Below are positions 21,976 through 29,429 of a stretch of DNA of 33,495 bases, piece after piece; position 1 is the first letter of the stretch; each line of letters starts with the position of its first letter. Made by a program: the position numbers and the translations under genes. Origin of the DNA: an uncultured Collinsella sp. (GTDB lineage Bacteria; Actinomycetota; Coriobacteriia; Coriobacteriales; Coriobacteriaceae). Where the stretch lies: positions 1 through 33,495 of the forward strand of contig UQXT01000007.1 of assembly GCA_900545075.1 (NCBI GenBank). The letters run 5' to 3'. The notes beneath the pieces were generated by a model. The model did not search any database and was not told the DNA's origin. It was given only the letters and a program-made list of their open reading frames with translations.

Positions 21976-23940
21976 TTAGTACATCTTTGCGCCGGCGGGG
22001 ATGGAGGCATCGAGCTGGATCAGGTTGAGGCGCTCCTCGCCCTCCTCCTCGTGGACAGCGCTGATCAGCATGCCGCAGCTGGGAATACCCATCATCTTGC
22101 GCGGAGGCAGGTTAGTGATGGCGAGCAAGGTCTTGCCGACCAGGTCCTCGGGCTCGTAATAAGCGTGAATACCGGAGAGGATGGTGCGGTCGGTGCCGGT
22201 GCCGTCGTCGAGTGTAAAGTTCAACAGCTTCTTAGACTTCTTGACGGCCTCGCATGCCTTGACCTTCACGGCGCGGAAATCGCTCTTGGAGAAGGTATCG
22301 AAGTCGACGAACTCCTCGAACAGCGGCTCAACGGCGATCTTGGAGTAATCGAGCGTGGGCTTAAGCGACTTAACGAACGGGCTCGCGGCGTTGCCGGCCT
22401 CTGCAGCCTTGGCGGCAGCGGCACCGGACTGGAAACCCTTCTCGGGCTTCATGTGCGGGAACAGCAGGACATCGCGGATAGAAGCCTGGTTAGTAAGCAG
22501 CATGACCACGCGGTCGATACCGATGCCAATGCCGCCCGCGGGAGGCATACCGTACTCGAGAGCGCGCACGTAGTCCTCGTCATACTCCATGGCCTCATCG
22601 TCGCCGCCAGCCTTCTCGGCCATCTGGGCAGCAAAGCGCTCGGCCTGGTCGACCGGGTCGTTGAGCTCGGAGAATGCGTTGGCGTACTCGTGACCGGCAA
22701 TAACCAGCTCAAAGCGGTGCGTCAGGCGCGGGTCGTCCTCAAAGCGCTTGGCAAGCGGGCTGACCTCGATGGGGTAATCGCACACGAACGTGGGGTTGAC
22801 GATGGTGTCCTCGCCCAGCTCATCGTAAATCTCGGCGATAATCTTGCCGGCGGTCCACTCGGGCATGATCTCCAGGCCCTTCTCGCGCGCGGCGGCAGCA
22901 AGCTCCTCGACCGGCGTGTCGATGGTGACCTGCTTGCCGAGCACGTCGGAAACGATGTCGGTCATGGGACGGCTGGCCCACTCACCAGAAAGGTCGATGG
23001 TCTGGCCCTGGTACTCGATGACCTCGGGGTTGCCGATGGCCTTGTTAGCCGCCTTAATGACACCCTGGGCGAGCGCCTTCATGCCCTCGAGGTCGGAGAA
23101 GGCACGGTAGGCCTCCATCGTGGTGAACTCGGGGTTGTGGGTAAGGTCCATGCCCTCGTTGCGGAAGATGCGGCCGATCTCGAAGACGCGCTCAAAGCCA
23201 CCGACGATGCAGCGCTTGAGGTGCAGCTCGGTAGCAATGCGTAGGTAGCATTCCTGATCGAGCGCGTTAAAGTGCGTGATGAACGGCTTGGCCGTAGCGC
23301 CGCCCTGGATAGTCTGCAGGATAGGGGTCTCGACCTCCATATAGCCGTCAGATTCCATGAAGCGACGGAAGGTAGAGAGAATCTGCGAGCGCTTGCGGAA
23401 GGTCTCGCGAACATCGTCGTTGGCAATCAGGTCGACATAGCGCTGACGATAGCGGGTCTCCTTGTCGGAGAGGCCGTGGAACTTCTCGGGCAGCGGGCGA
23501 ACGGCCTTAGCAAGCAGGGTCGCGCTCTTAGGGGCAACGGAAAGCTGGCCGCGCTGGGTGCGCACGACCACGCCGGTCACGCCCAGGATGTCGCCTAGGT
23601 CGAGGGCCTTGAGCGTATTCCAGGCAGCCTCGTCCATGTCGTTGATGCGGCAGAACAGCTGAATCTCGGCAGTCGCATCGCGCACGACGATGAACATGAT
23701 CTTGCCCTGACCGCGCTTGGCGACCACGCGGCCGGCGATCTTCACGACGTCCTCGGTGTCCTCGCCATCGGCAAGCTCGGCGTACTTAGCCTCGATATCG
23801 GCGACGTAGTCCTCAAGCTCAGAGTGCTCAGGATAGGGGTTCTGGCCCGCCTCGAACAGGGCGGCGCGCTTGGCCAGGCGGGTGGCGCGCTCGTCGTTGA
23901 GCGTCGATGCCTGATCGGCGGCGTTCTGGTTCTCTGCCAT
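21976..23940 (-). CDS. lysS: lysyl-tRNA synthetase (class II) with C-terminal tRNA-binding domain
   Basis: Charges tRNA-Lys. At 654 residues it is longer than the usual 490-510. Residues to about 500 are a normal class II LysRS: OB-fold anticodon domain (IAGRVVAKRGQGKIMF), motif 1 region (YMEVETPILQ), motif 2 (FRNEGMDLTHNPEFTTMEAY) and motif 3 (GGIGIGIDRVVMLL). An Ala-rich linker leads to residues 545-654, a second OB fold of the MetG-C/Trbp111 kind (FRAVKVKACEAVKKSKKLL, then NLPPRKMMGIPSCGMLIS), normally found on MetRS as a general tRNA-binding module. The start MAENQNAADQ has GAGGAG close upstream. It follows greA, from which it is separated by a terminator-like hairpin. Confidence 0.96.
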   Translation of the reverse strand: MAENQNAADQASTLNDERATRLAKRAALFEAGQNPYPEHSELEDYVADIEAKYAELADGEDTEDVVKIAGRVVAKRGQGKIMFIVVRDATAEIQLFCRINDMDEAAWNTLKALDLGDILGVTGVVVRTQRGQLSVAPKSATLLAKAVRPLPEKFHGLSDKETRYRQRYVDLIANDDVRETFRKRSQILSTFRRFMESDGYMEVETPILQTIQGGATAKPFITHFNALDQECYLRIATELHLKRCIVGGFERVFEIGRIFRNEGMDLTHNPEFTTMEAYRAFSDLEGMKALAQGVIKAANKAIGNPEVIEYQGQTIDLSGEWASRPMTDIVSDVLGKQVTIDTPVEELAAAAREKGLEIMPEWTAGKIIAEIYDELGEDTIVNPTFVCDYPIEVSPLAKRFEDDPRLTHRFELVIAGHEYANAFSELNDPVDQAERFAAQMAEKAGGDDEAMEYDEDYVRALEYGMPPAGGIGIGIDRVVMLLTNQASIRDVLLFPHMKPEKGFQSGAAAAKAAEAGNAASPFVKSLKPTLDYSKIAVEPLFEEFVDFDTFSKSDFRAVKVKACEAVKKSKKLLNFTLDDGTGTDRTILSGIHAYYEPEDLVGKTLLAITNLPPRKMMGIPSCGMLISAVHEEEGEERLNLIQLDASIPAGAKMY

Positions 23941-23962
23941 AAGTTAGCTCCTCAAACTAAAA

Positions 23963-23991
23963 CGCTCCCCAGGATTCGGTCCCAGGGAGCG
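23963..23991 (-). terminator. hairpin between greA and lysS
   Basis: On the minus strand CGCTCCC pairs with GGGAGCG (complements of 23985-23991 and 23963-23969), followed by TTTTAGTTT. It lies 22 bases before the lysS start, leaving no room for a promoter after it. It is either a partial terminator of greA or an attenuator of lysS. Confidence 0.75.
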
Positions 23992-24019
23992 AAAACATAC
24001 CTTTACGCGGGACCGTGGT

Positions 24020-24490
24020 CTAGCGTGCGATCTTGGCGATGGTGTAGACGCGAGTCTTGCCGGAAGGCGTAACGACCTCGACGGAATCGCCCTCGCCGTG
24101 ACCGATGATGGCGTGACCGACCGGAGACTCGTTGGAGATCTTGTGCTCGAGCGAGTTGGTCTCGGTGGTACCGACAAGCGTGACCTCCATGACCTCACCG
24201 TTGGGGTCAATCAACGAAACGGTGGAACCGATGGAGACGGTCAAATCGCCCGTGGTGGCAGCAACCTGAGCGTTGGCGAGGATGGCCTGGACCTCGGCAA
24301 TACGAGCGGCGTTCTGGGCTTGCTTGTCCTTAGCGGCGTCATACTCGGAGTTCTCCGAAAGGTCGCCGAACGCGCGGGCTTCCTTGATGTCCTCGACGAT
24401 CTCCTTGGCGTAATCGCCCTCACGCCAAGCGAGCTCCTCGACGAGCTTCTGGCGGCCCTCAGCGGTCAGTACGATCTGGCTTGCGTCCAT
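24020..24490 (-). CDS. greA: transcription elongation factor GreA
   Basis: Binds the RNA polymerase secondary channel and stimulates cleavage of backtracked transcripts. The 156 residues have the N-terminal coiled coil with the acidic tip motif ARAFGDLSENSEYDAAKD (the two catalytic acidic residues D and E are present). The C-terminal FKBP-like domain contains NESPVGHAIIGHGEGD. Length is normal. The ATG at 24488-24490 has GGGGAG about 9 bases upstream; ten open codons before it have no such site. The GreA/B coiled-coil tip is intact, so it should be active. It is probably co-transcribed with lysS, as in several Gram-positive genomes. Confidence 0.95.
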   Translation of the reverse strand: MDASQIVLTAEGRQKLVEELAWREGDYAKEIVEDIKEARAFGDLSENSEYDAAKDKQAQNAARIAEVQAILANAQVAATTGDLTVSIGSTVSLIDPNGEVMEVTLVGTTETNSLEHKISNESPVGHAIIGHGEGDSVEVVTPSGKTRVYTIAKIAR

Positions 24491-24538
24491 ACGGATATCT
24501 CCCCAACTCTGATCAAACAATCAACTGTCAACAAAACG

Positions 24539-24571
24539 AAAAAGACCGGCTAGCCTGCGGGCAAGCCGGTC
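24539..24571 (-). terminator. tatA terminator
   Basis: On the minus strand GACCGGCT pairs with AGCCGGTC (complements of 24564-24571 and 24544-24551) with a 12-base loop. TTTTTCGTTTTG follows. It is a strong Rho-independent terminator between tatA and greA. Confidence 0.88.
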
Positions 24572-24596
24572 AGGTGCTCACCCCAAAGGGATGGGA

Positions 24597-24872
24597 CTAC
24601 TCTGCGTCCGCGTCGCTGTCCTCTGCCTGCTTCTTCTTGGCAGCAGCGAGCTTGGCCTCGAGCTCAGCGATCTCCTTGTCCTCCTCGGACTGCTCGACCA
24701 CGACCTCCTCGGCCTGCTTGGTCTCGGCCTTATCGTCGCCCTCCATACCCTCACGGATATTCTTGACGGTAGAGCCGAGGGACTTGCCGAGCTTCGGCAG
24801 GTTCTTGGGCCCGAAGATAATCAGGACAACGACGAGAATAATGATGAGCTCAGGAGCCCTCAGTCCAAACAT
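24597..24872 (-). CDS. tatA: Sec-independent protein translocase TatA
   Basis: Pore-forming subunit of the twin-arginine translocase, which exports folded proteins. The 91 residues show one N-terminal transmembrane helix (LIIILVVVLIIF), the FGPKNLPKLGKSLG hinge and amphipathic helix, and a long Glu/Lys-rich coiled C-terminus (EEDKEIAELEAKLAAAKKK). The ATG at 24870-24872 has GGAGGT 4-5 bases upstream; a longer open frame runs back through tRNA-Pro and is not coding. tatC is not in the window. The gene has its own promoter at 24909-24937 and its own terminator, so it is transcribed alone. Confidence 0.93.
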   Translation of the reverse strand: MFGLRAPELIIILVVVLIIFGPKNLPKLGKSLGSTVKNIREGMEGDDKAETKQAEEVVVEQSEEDKEIAELEAKLAAAKKKQAEDSDADAE

Positions 24873-24908
24873 GTAGACCTCCACAATACAGCGAGACAAG
24901 CTCGAATG

Positions 24909-24937
24909 AGTATACCGCGGGTATCGCGGTATCACAA
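24909..24937 (-). promoter_or_regulatory. tatA promoter with palindrome in the spacer
   Basis: On the minus strand TTGTGA (24932-24937), 17 bases, then a perfect TATACT (24909-24914). The inverted repeat ATACCGCG-5-CGCGGTAT (24912-24932) fills the spacer and reaches into both boxes. Transcription would start near 24902, giving a 30-base leader. Confidence 0.75.
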
Positions 24938-24945
24938 CAATAGCT

Positions 24946-24973
24946 AAAAAAAGGGACCGCAAGAAGCGGTCCC
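24946..24973 (-). terminator. terminator of tRNA-Pro (and ispE)
   Basis: On the minus strand GGGACCGC pairs with GCGGTCCC (complements of 24966-24973 and 24953-24960) around 5 bases, followed by seven T. It starts 11 bases past the tRNA 3' end. Confidence 0.92.
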
Positions 24974-24984
24974 TCCTCATGCTC

Positions 24985-25061
24985 TGGTCGGGTTGACTGG
25001 ATTTGAACCAGCGACCCCTGCGTCCCGAACGCAGTGCTCTACCAAACTGAGCCACAACCCG
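24985..25061 (-). tRNA. tRNA-Pro(CGG)
   Basis: On the minus strand a 77-base cloverleaf with encoded CCA. The acceptor CGGGTTG pairs with CAACCCG. The anticodon arm CTGCG-TTCGGGA-CGCAG puts CGG at positions 34-36, reading CCG (Pro). The T arm GCTGG-TTCAAAT-CCAGT is regular. It lies 49 bases after the ispE stop and is ended by the terminator at 24946-24973. Confidence 0.95.
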
Positions 25062-25110
25062 TTAGCTCGACTATAGTAACAAAGATTTTCGCCGTGTGCT
25101 AGAGAAATTT

Positions 25111-26007
25111 TTATTTCTTTGGCGCGTCGATTTGAACCGTGTTGGGAATAAGCTCCGTCGCGCAGGACCACCAGCCGTTTTGCTGAGCAGCTTCCGCAAG
25201 ATGGACTGCCGTAGCGGCGGTATCGCAGATGGCAAAAGAACAGGCACCCGAACCGCACACGTTCACGGCAACGGTTCCCTCCTGCGCGCTCAGCCAGTCA
25301 AGAACCGTCTGGATCTGCGGCTCCATCTGCGCGGATATGACGCCCAGATTGTTATGAACGAGCGCATATGCCGTCTCGGCATCCCCAGCACGCAGGGCCG
25401 AAGCGATCGCGCCAGGCTTGTCTGCCGGTACCGGGTTCTCATCAAAACGTCGATAGGCTTCAATTGTTGAAACGCTCGCCTCGCACGGCTTGACCAATAC
25501 GACAGGCGTCGCCGGAAGCACAGGATACTCAGTGGCCAGCACGTCTCCCCCACCTACGTAGAACGCAGGGCTCGCGTGCAAAAAGAACGGGACGTCAGCA
25601 CCAATGCCCCGCGCAATGTCATCGAGCGCGGGGTCGGCGCGGTCGATACCCCACAGCTCGACCAAGGCGACAATGACCGCAGCGGCATCCGTCGAGGGAC
25701 CTCCCAGGCCGGCGCACAGCGGGATACGCTTTTCGATCGTCACGCACACGTTGGCATCGCGACCGTAATGCTCGGCCATAGCGATTGCCGCCCGATAAGC
25801 CGTATTTTTTTGCATGGGAAAATCGGATGCCGGAACCGTCTGGACGGTCAGCGCCTGCGCCGGTGTGACCGTCACGGTATCGGAAAGACCGACGGCTGCC
25901 ATCAGGGAATCGACCCTGTGGTAGCCGCGGTCATCGCGCTCGGTATGAACCCCCAGGTAGAGGTTAATCTTTGCCGGCGCGGAAAGAGTCAGGGACCGAT
26001 CGGTCAC
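25111..26007 (-). CDS. ispE: 4-diphosphocytidyl-2-C-methyl-D-erythritol kinase
   Basis: GHMP kinase that phosphorylates CDP-ME, the MEP-pathway step between IspD and IspF. The 298 residues have LSAPAKINLYLGV at the N-terminus (catalytic Lys), the ATP loop IPLCAGLGGPSTDAAAVI (the family usually has GGGSSDAA; here GGPSTDAA), and a Gly-rich C-terminal VNVCGSGACSFAI. The start is a GTG, 2 bases after the veg stop. The veg-ispE pair is conserved with Bacillus, where sspF lies between. The loop variant keeps the Ser/Thr-Asp, so activity is expected. Confidence 0.95.
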   Translation of the reverse strand: MTDRSLTLSAPAKINLYLGVHTERDDRGYHRVDSLMAAVGLSDTVTVTPAQALTVQTVPASDFPMQKNTAYRAAIAMAEHYGRDANVCVTIEKRIPLCAGLGGPSTDAAAVIVALVELWGIDRADPALDDIARGIGADVPFFLHASPAFYVGGGDVLATEYPVLPATPVVLVKPCEASVSTIEAYRRFDENPVPADKPGAIASALRAGDAETAYALVHNNLGVISAQMEPQIQTVLDWLSAQEGTVAVNVCGSGACSFAICDTAATAVHLAEAAQQNGWWSCATELIPNTVQIDAPKK

Positions 26008-26009
26008 CG

Positions 26010-26306
26010 TTAATGCTCCTCGAGCTGATTGCCGAGCGGGGTAAAGATATGCTCGCCGCTCTCGGGGTCGAACAGCTCGACCTGACCGGTGAGCACATCG
26101 ATATACTGGTAGGACTGACGCGACTTGCGGCCACGACGCTCGTCAACCTCGACAATGAAGACGGCCGGGTGGACGCTCTTGATGGTGCCCATGCGCTCGA
26201 CAACGCGGGTGCGGCCCATGTTGGCCTTAACCTTGACGCGATCGCCCACCATATCGGTCAGCTTCTCGTGGATGTCGTCGACGTGATTGACTTCCATCTC
26301 TTCCAT
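26010..26306 (-). CDS. veg: Veg-family protein
   Basis: A 98-residue protein of the Veg family. In Bacillus subtilis Veg is linked to biofilm formation, with no known enzymatic role. The core GDRVKVKANMGRTRVVERMG, then HPAVFIVEVDE and SYQYIDVLTGQVELF, follow the small beta-barrel pattern of Veg, with a basic strand and the conserved YxDVLT segment. The extra 15 C-terminal residues (PESGEHIFTPLGNQLEEH) exceed the usual length of about 86. The ATG at 26304-26306 has GGAGG at 8 bases; a second ATG three codons later is possible. A good promoter lies at 26374-26403. It is the first gene of the veg-ispE-tRNA-Pro unit. Confidence 0.88.
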   Translation of the reverse strand: MEEMEVNHVDDIHEKLTDMVGDRVKVKANMGRTRVVERMGTIKSVHPAVFIVEVDERRGRKSRQSYQYIDVLTGQVELFDPESGEHIFTPLGNQLEEH

Positions 26307-26373
26307 GAATAGGGCCTCCAGAGGGTGCAATTCAAAAAGGGGATAATACCCCTAAGATAGACAAAACTCTAAT

Positions 26374-26403
26374 ACTATAGCACCCTATTGTGGCCATACG
26401 CAA
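26374..26403 (-). promoter_or_regulatory. veg-ispE promoter
   Basis: On the minus strand TTGCGT (26398-26403), 18 bases, then TATAGT (26374-26379). The start would be near 26367, about 60 bases before the veg ATG. Confidence 0.65.
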
Positions 26404-26461
26404 GTAGCTAAATAAGCCCGGTCCCAAATACGTACCAGACGACAACCTCGCATGACCAGTT

Positions 26462-26489
26462 GTTACGCGGTTTGGTAAAACCGCGTAAC
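26462..26489. repeat. GTTACGCGGTT palindrome, copy 2 (after dtd)
   Basis: GTTACGCGGTTT (26462-26473) and AAACCGCGTAAC (26478-26489) are perfect 12-base arms around four bases, directly next to the dtd stop at 26490. It matches the copy after lysS at 11 of the 12 arm positions, and the one difference is compensated in the partner arm. Confidence 0.78.
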
Positions 26490-26936
26490 CTAAAGGTTAT
26501 CGGTGTCCAAGACGATGGTGAATGGGCCGTCGTTGACCAAGTCGACTTTCATATCGGCGCCAAAGATTCCGTGCGCCACGTGTTCGACATCTTGGCGAAC
26601 GAGCGTCAGGAAGTACTCGTAGAGCTCGTTGGCGACATCGGGGGCGCCGGCATCCGTAAACGATGGGCGGCGGCCGTGGCGGCAGTCGGCAAACAGCGTG
26701 AACTGCGACACCACGAGTACCTCACCGTCGACATCGGCCAACGCCAAGTTGGTTTTGCCGTTCTCGTCCTCGTTGATACGCAACCCGCGGAGCTTGCCCC
26801 ACAGCTTGTCGGCTTCGGCGCGTGTGTCGCCATGGCCCACGCCCAGCAGCACCAGATAGCCGCGTCCAATGCGGCCCACGCACTCGCCGTCGACCGTTAC
26901 GCCGGCGTTGAGCACGCGCTGAACTACCGTACGCAC
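26490..26936 (-). CDS. dtd: D-aminoacyl-tRNA deacylase
   Basis: Hydrolyses D-amino acids (and Gly) wrongly attached to tRNA. The 148 residues have the whole DTD fold: RTVVQRVLNAGVTVDGE at the N-terminus, the catalytic VVSQFTLFAD (SQxTL motif), and VNDGPFTIVLDT near the C-terminus, where the family has NxGPVT (here Phe for Val, after the cis-Pro motif Gly-Pro). Length is standard. The start is a GTG, 3 bases after the rdgB stop. It is the last gene of the murI-rph-rdgB-dtd run. Confidence 0.94.
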   Translation of the reverse strand: MRTVVQRVLNAGVTVDGECVGRIGRGYLVLLGVGHGDTRAEADKLWGKLRGLRINEDENGKTNLALADVDGEVLVVSQFTLFADCRHGRRPSFTDAGAPDVANELYEYFLTLVRQDVEHVAHGIFGADMKVDLVNDGPFTIVLDTDNL

Positions 26937-26939
26937 GGA

Positions 26940-27581
26940 CTACTCCTCGCCCGTCAGCTTGGCGGACAGATGCTCAAGCGCATGGAAACGATGGCTGATG
27001 GCGTTCTTCTCGTCCGCCGTGAGCTCGGCCATGGTCTTGCCCGGCGTATCGACCGGCAGGAACAACGGGTCGTAGCCAAAGCCGTGATCGCCCCGGCCCT
27101 CGTGCGCGATAACGCCCTCGCAGGCGCCCTCGCCATAGGTGACCAGGCCGTCCGTATCGATAAGCGCGACGACGCTCATGAAGCGCGCGGTGCGGTCCTC
27201 GTCTGCCACGCCTTCCAGGTTAACGAGAAGCTTGGCGTTGTTGGCGGCATCGTCGCCGTGCACGCCCGCATAGCGCGCGCTATACACGCCCGGCTCGCCG
27301 TCCAGCGCGTCGACGACCAAGCCAGAATCGTCGGCGATGGCCATAAGGCCCGTCTCCTCAACGGCAGCCTGCGCCTTGATGATGGCGTTCTCCAAAAACG
27401 TCGTGCCGTTTTCCTCGGGGTCCTCAAAATCACCCAGCTGGCCGAGCGCCACAAAGTGCACCTCGGGCATGACCTTGCCCAAAATGGCCTCGATCTCGGT
27501 GAGCTTATGGGCGTTGCCGGTTGCCACGACGATGGTCGCCGCCGGGTCGAGGGTGTCGATGTCAATCTTCTCAAGTGCCAT
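26940..27581 (-). CDS. rdgB: XTP/dITP diphosphatase (RdgB/HAM1)
   Basis: Removes non-canonical purine nucleotides (XTP, dITP, ITP) by hydrolysis to the monophosphate and pyrophosphate. The 213 residues have the entry motif VVATGNAHKLTEI, ENGTTFLENAIIKA, the substrate loop IADDSGLVVDALDGEPGVYSARYAG, and GFGYDPLFLP. The ATG at 27579-27581 has AAGGAGG 7 bases upstream; 25 upstream codons in frame are spacer. It follows rph by 144 bases, with the hairpin at 27692-27726 in between. Confidence 0.95.
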   Translation of the reverse strand: MALEKIDIDTLDPAATIVVATGNAHKLTEIEAILGKVMPEVHFVALGQLGDFEDPEENGTTFLENAIIKAQAAVEETGLMAIADDSGLVVDALDGEPGVYSARYAGVHGDDAANNAKLLVNLEGVADEDRTARFMSVVALIDTDGLVTYGEGACEGVIAHEGRGDHGFGYDPLFLPVDTPGKTMAELTADEKNAISHRFHALEHLSAKLTGEE

Positions 27582-27691
27582 AGCTGGCCTCCTTGTCTCT
27601 ATAGCAATGCCATGTTGAGGACGACGAGGACCTCGGCCTCTCCCCCTCTCAATCAACGGCAGTCTTATACTTCGGCGTTTTCGCAGATAAA

Positions 27692-27726
27692 ACCTGCCAA
27701 AATAAACCTGTCCCTTTTTGGCAGGT
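27692..27726. repeat. hairpin at the rph stop codon (CAGGT-loop type)
   Basis: ACCTGCCAAAA (27692-27702) pairs perfectly with TTTTGGCAGGT (27716-27726), and the last base is the first base of the rph stop triplet. The loop, read on plus, contains AAACCTGTCCC. On the minus strand TTTTATC follows, so it may end some rph transcripts. Compare 20043-20075. Confidence 0.7.
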
Positions 27727-28451
27727 CAGGCGAGGGCCTGGCGCTGAAGCTCGATGAGCTCGGCGATACCCTTGTCGCCCAGGTCGAGCAGGACGTTGAG
27801 ACGCTTGCGATCGAAGGGCGCCTGCTCGCCGGTACCCTGGAGCTCGATCATCTCGCCGGTGTCGGTAGCGACGAGATTCATGTCGACCTCGGCGTGGCTG
27901 TCCTCGGAATAATCCAAGTCGAGCAGAGTGTTGCCGTCGACGACACCCATAGATATCGCGGCAACCTGGCCCGTGAGCGGGATGCGCTCGAGTTTGCCCG
28001 CCTCGACCCACATGGCAAGGGCGTCGTGCAGCGCCACCCAGGCGCCGGTAATGCTCGCCGTGCGTGTGCCGCCATCGGCCTGAATCACATCGCAGTCGAC
28101 GGTAACGGTGTACTCGCCGAGCGCCTTCATGTTGACGACAGTGCGCAGGCTGCGGCCGATGAGCCGCTCGATCTCCATGGAGCGGCCCTTGCGGTTGGCA
28201 TGCTCGCGTTTGCAACGTTTGCCGGTCGAGGCCGGCAGCATCGCATATTCCGCCGTTACCCAGCCGGCCTTGGCGCCCTTGCGCCAGCCCGGCACGCCCT
28301 CTTCGATGGTGGCTGCGCACAGTACGCGCGTGTCGCCGAACTCGGCCAGGCACGAGCCGTGGGCGTGCTTCATGACCCCGCGGGTGAGCTTAACGGGGCG
28401 CAGCTCGTTGGCGGCGCGGCCATTGGCGCGGTTGACCTGCATATATTCCAT
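27726..28451 (-). CDS. rph: ribonuclease PH
   Basis: Phosphorolytic 3'-5' exoribonuclease that trims tRNA 3' ends. The 241 residues start NRANGRAANELRPVKLTRG, as in the family (R-x-D/N-GR-x-x-x-LRPV). The core contains GDTRVLCAATIEEGVP, RSMEIERLIGRSLRTVV, TVTVDCDVIQADGGTRTASI and a C-terminal GTGEQAPF. The phosphate-binding GGTRT is present. The ATG at 28449-28451 has AAGGG about 8 bases upstream; Met4 is an alternative. It precedes rdgB in the same order as in many Gram-positive genomes (murI-rph-rdgB). Confidence 0.95.
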   Translation of the reverse strand: MEYMQVNRANGRAANELRPVKLTRGVMKHAHGSCLAEFGDTRVLCAATIEEGVPGWRKGAKAGWVTAEYAMLPASTGKRCKREHANRKGRSMEIERLIGRSLRTVVNMKALGEYTVTVDCDVIQADGGTRTASITGAWVALHDALAMWVEAGKLERIPLTGQVAAISMGVVDGNTLLDLDYSEDSHAEVDMNLVATDTGEMIELQGTGEQAPFDRKRLNVLLDLGDKGIAELIELQRQALA

Positions 28452-28493
28452 AAGAAGACCCTTCTCGACCAAAGACTGTCAAAAGCGAGCGCG

Positions 28494-29378
28494 CTAGCGC
28501 AGCTCCTCCAAGTCGACATGTTCGACGCTCTTGAGCGACTGACCAAAGATAAAGCTACCAGCCACCGCGAACTCGGCGATGTTATCGGATGTCGTGGCAA
28601 AGCGATGCAGGGGCTCCGCGCCATCCGCCGCAAGCTGCTCGCGGCGCGTAAGGATATCGGCAAGCTCGCGCGTGGTCTCCTCGGCAGAACTCACCACGCG
28701 CACATGAGATCCCAGCGCATGGCGAATGGGGCCCACAAGCAGCGGAAAATGCGTGCATCCAAGTACCACGGTGTCAATGCCGTGCCCCAGCAGGGGCTCG
28801 ACCGTCGCACCGACTAACGAGCGCACCTGTGGGGTGTCGAAGATGTCGTCATTTTCGAGCCACTGCTCCTGCAGATGCGCGCCCGAGGCAAGCTCGCTCT
28901 CGACCACCTCGACAAAGCTTGAGGCAGGGCAGCCGTACACATCGACGCCCGCATCCAGGTCCTGGATAGCGCGCGTGTACGCGCCAGACCGAATCGTAAG
29001 GTTGGTGGCCAGCACGCCCACGCGGCGCGTGCGCGTGCTGTTAATGGCGGCACGTGCGCCCGGTGCGATCACGCCGATAACCGGAACATCGAGCACCTGT
29101 TGCGCGACGCGCAGGGCAGCGGCCGTTGCCGTATTGCAAGCGATGACCATGATCTTGACATCGTGGTGCGAGAGCCAGCGGCCCACCTGCAGGGCAAACG
29201 AGCGCACCTCGTCCTCATCCCTCACGCCATAGGGACAGCGCTTAGTGTCGCCAAAGTAGTAAACAGATTCATGCGGAAGGGCCGTTGCGATCGCGCGCGC
29301 GACCGTCAAGCCGCCCAGACCCGAGTCGAACACGCCGATCGGACGCGTGTCCCCGGCCAGATTCTCGATATCGGACAT
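28494..29378 (-). CDS. murI: glutamate racemase
   Basis: Makes D-glutamate for peptidoglycan. The 294 residues contain PIGVFDSGLGGLTVARAI (catalytic Asp region), GDTKRCPYG, the first catalytic cysteine in ACNTATAAALR, and the second in VLGCTHFPLL. All active-site residues are seen. The ATG at 29376-29378 gives a normal length; a GTG 12 codons upstream has no ribosome-binding site. GGTGAGG lies just before the chosen start. It is the first gene of the murI-rph-rdgB-dtd run and has 51 bases between it and the HAD gene. Confidence 0.95.
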   Translation of the reverse strand: MSDIENLAGDTRPIGVFDSGLGGLTVARAIATALPHESVYYFGDTKRCPYGVRDEDEVRSFALQVGRWLSHHDVKIMVIACNTATAAALRVAQQVLDVPVIGVIAPGARAAINSTRTRRVGVLATNLTIRSGAYTRAIQDLDAGVDVYGCPASSFVEVVESELASGAHLQEQWLENDDIFDTPQVRSLVGATVEPLLGHGIDTVVLGCTHFPLLVGPIRHALGSHVRVVSSAEETTRELADILTRREQLAADGAEPLHRFATTSDNIAEFAVAGSFIFGQSLKSVEHVDLEELR

Positions 29379-29429
29379 TACCTCACCAGATTCTCTCTCG
29401 AAAAATGCGACCACGCGTGACGTGCCGCA

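Noticed and set aside
24873..25055. N-terminal extension of tatA
   Set aside because: The upstream open frame translates tRNA-Pro and its terminator; TatA starts at MFGLRAPEL with a good ribosome-binding site.
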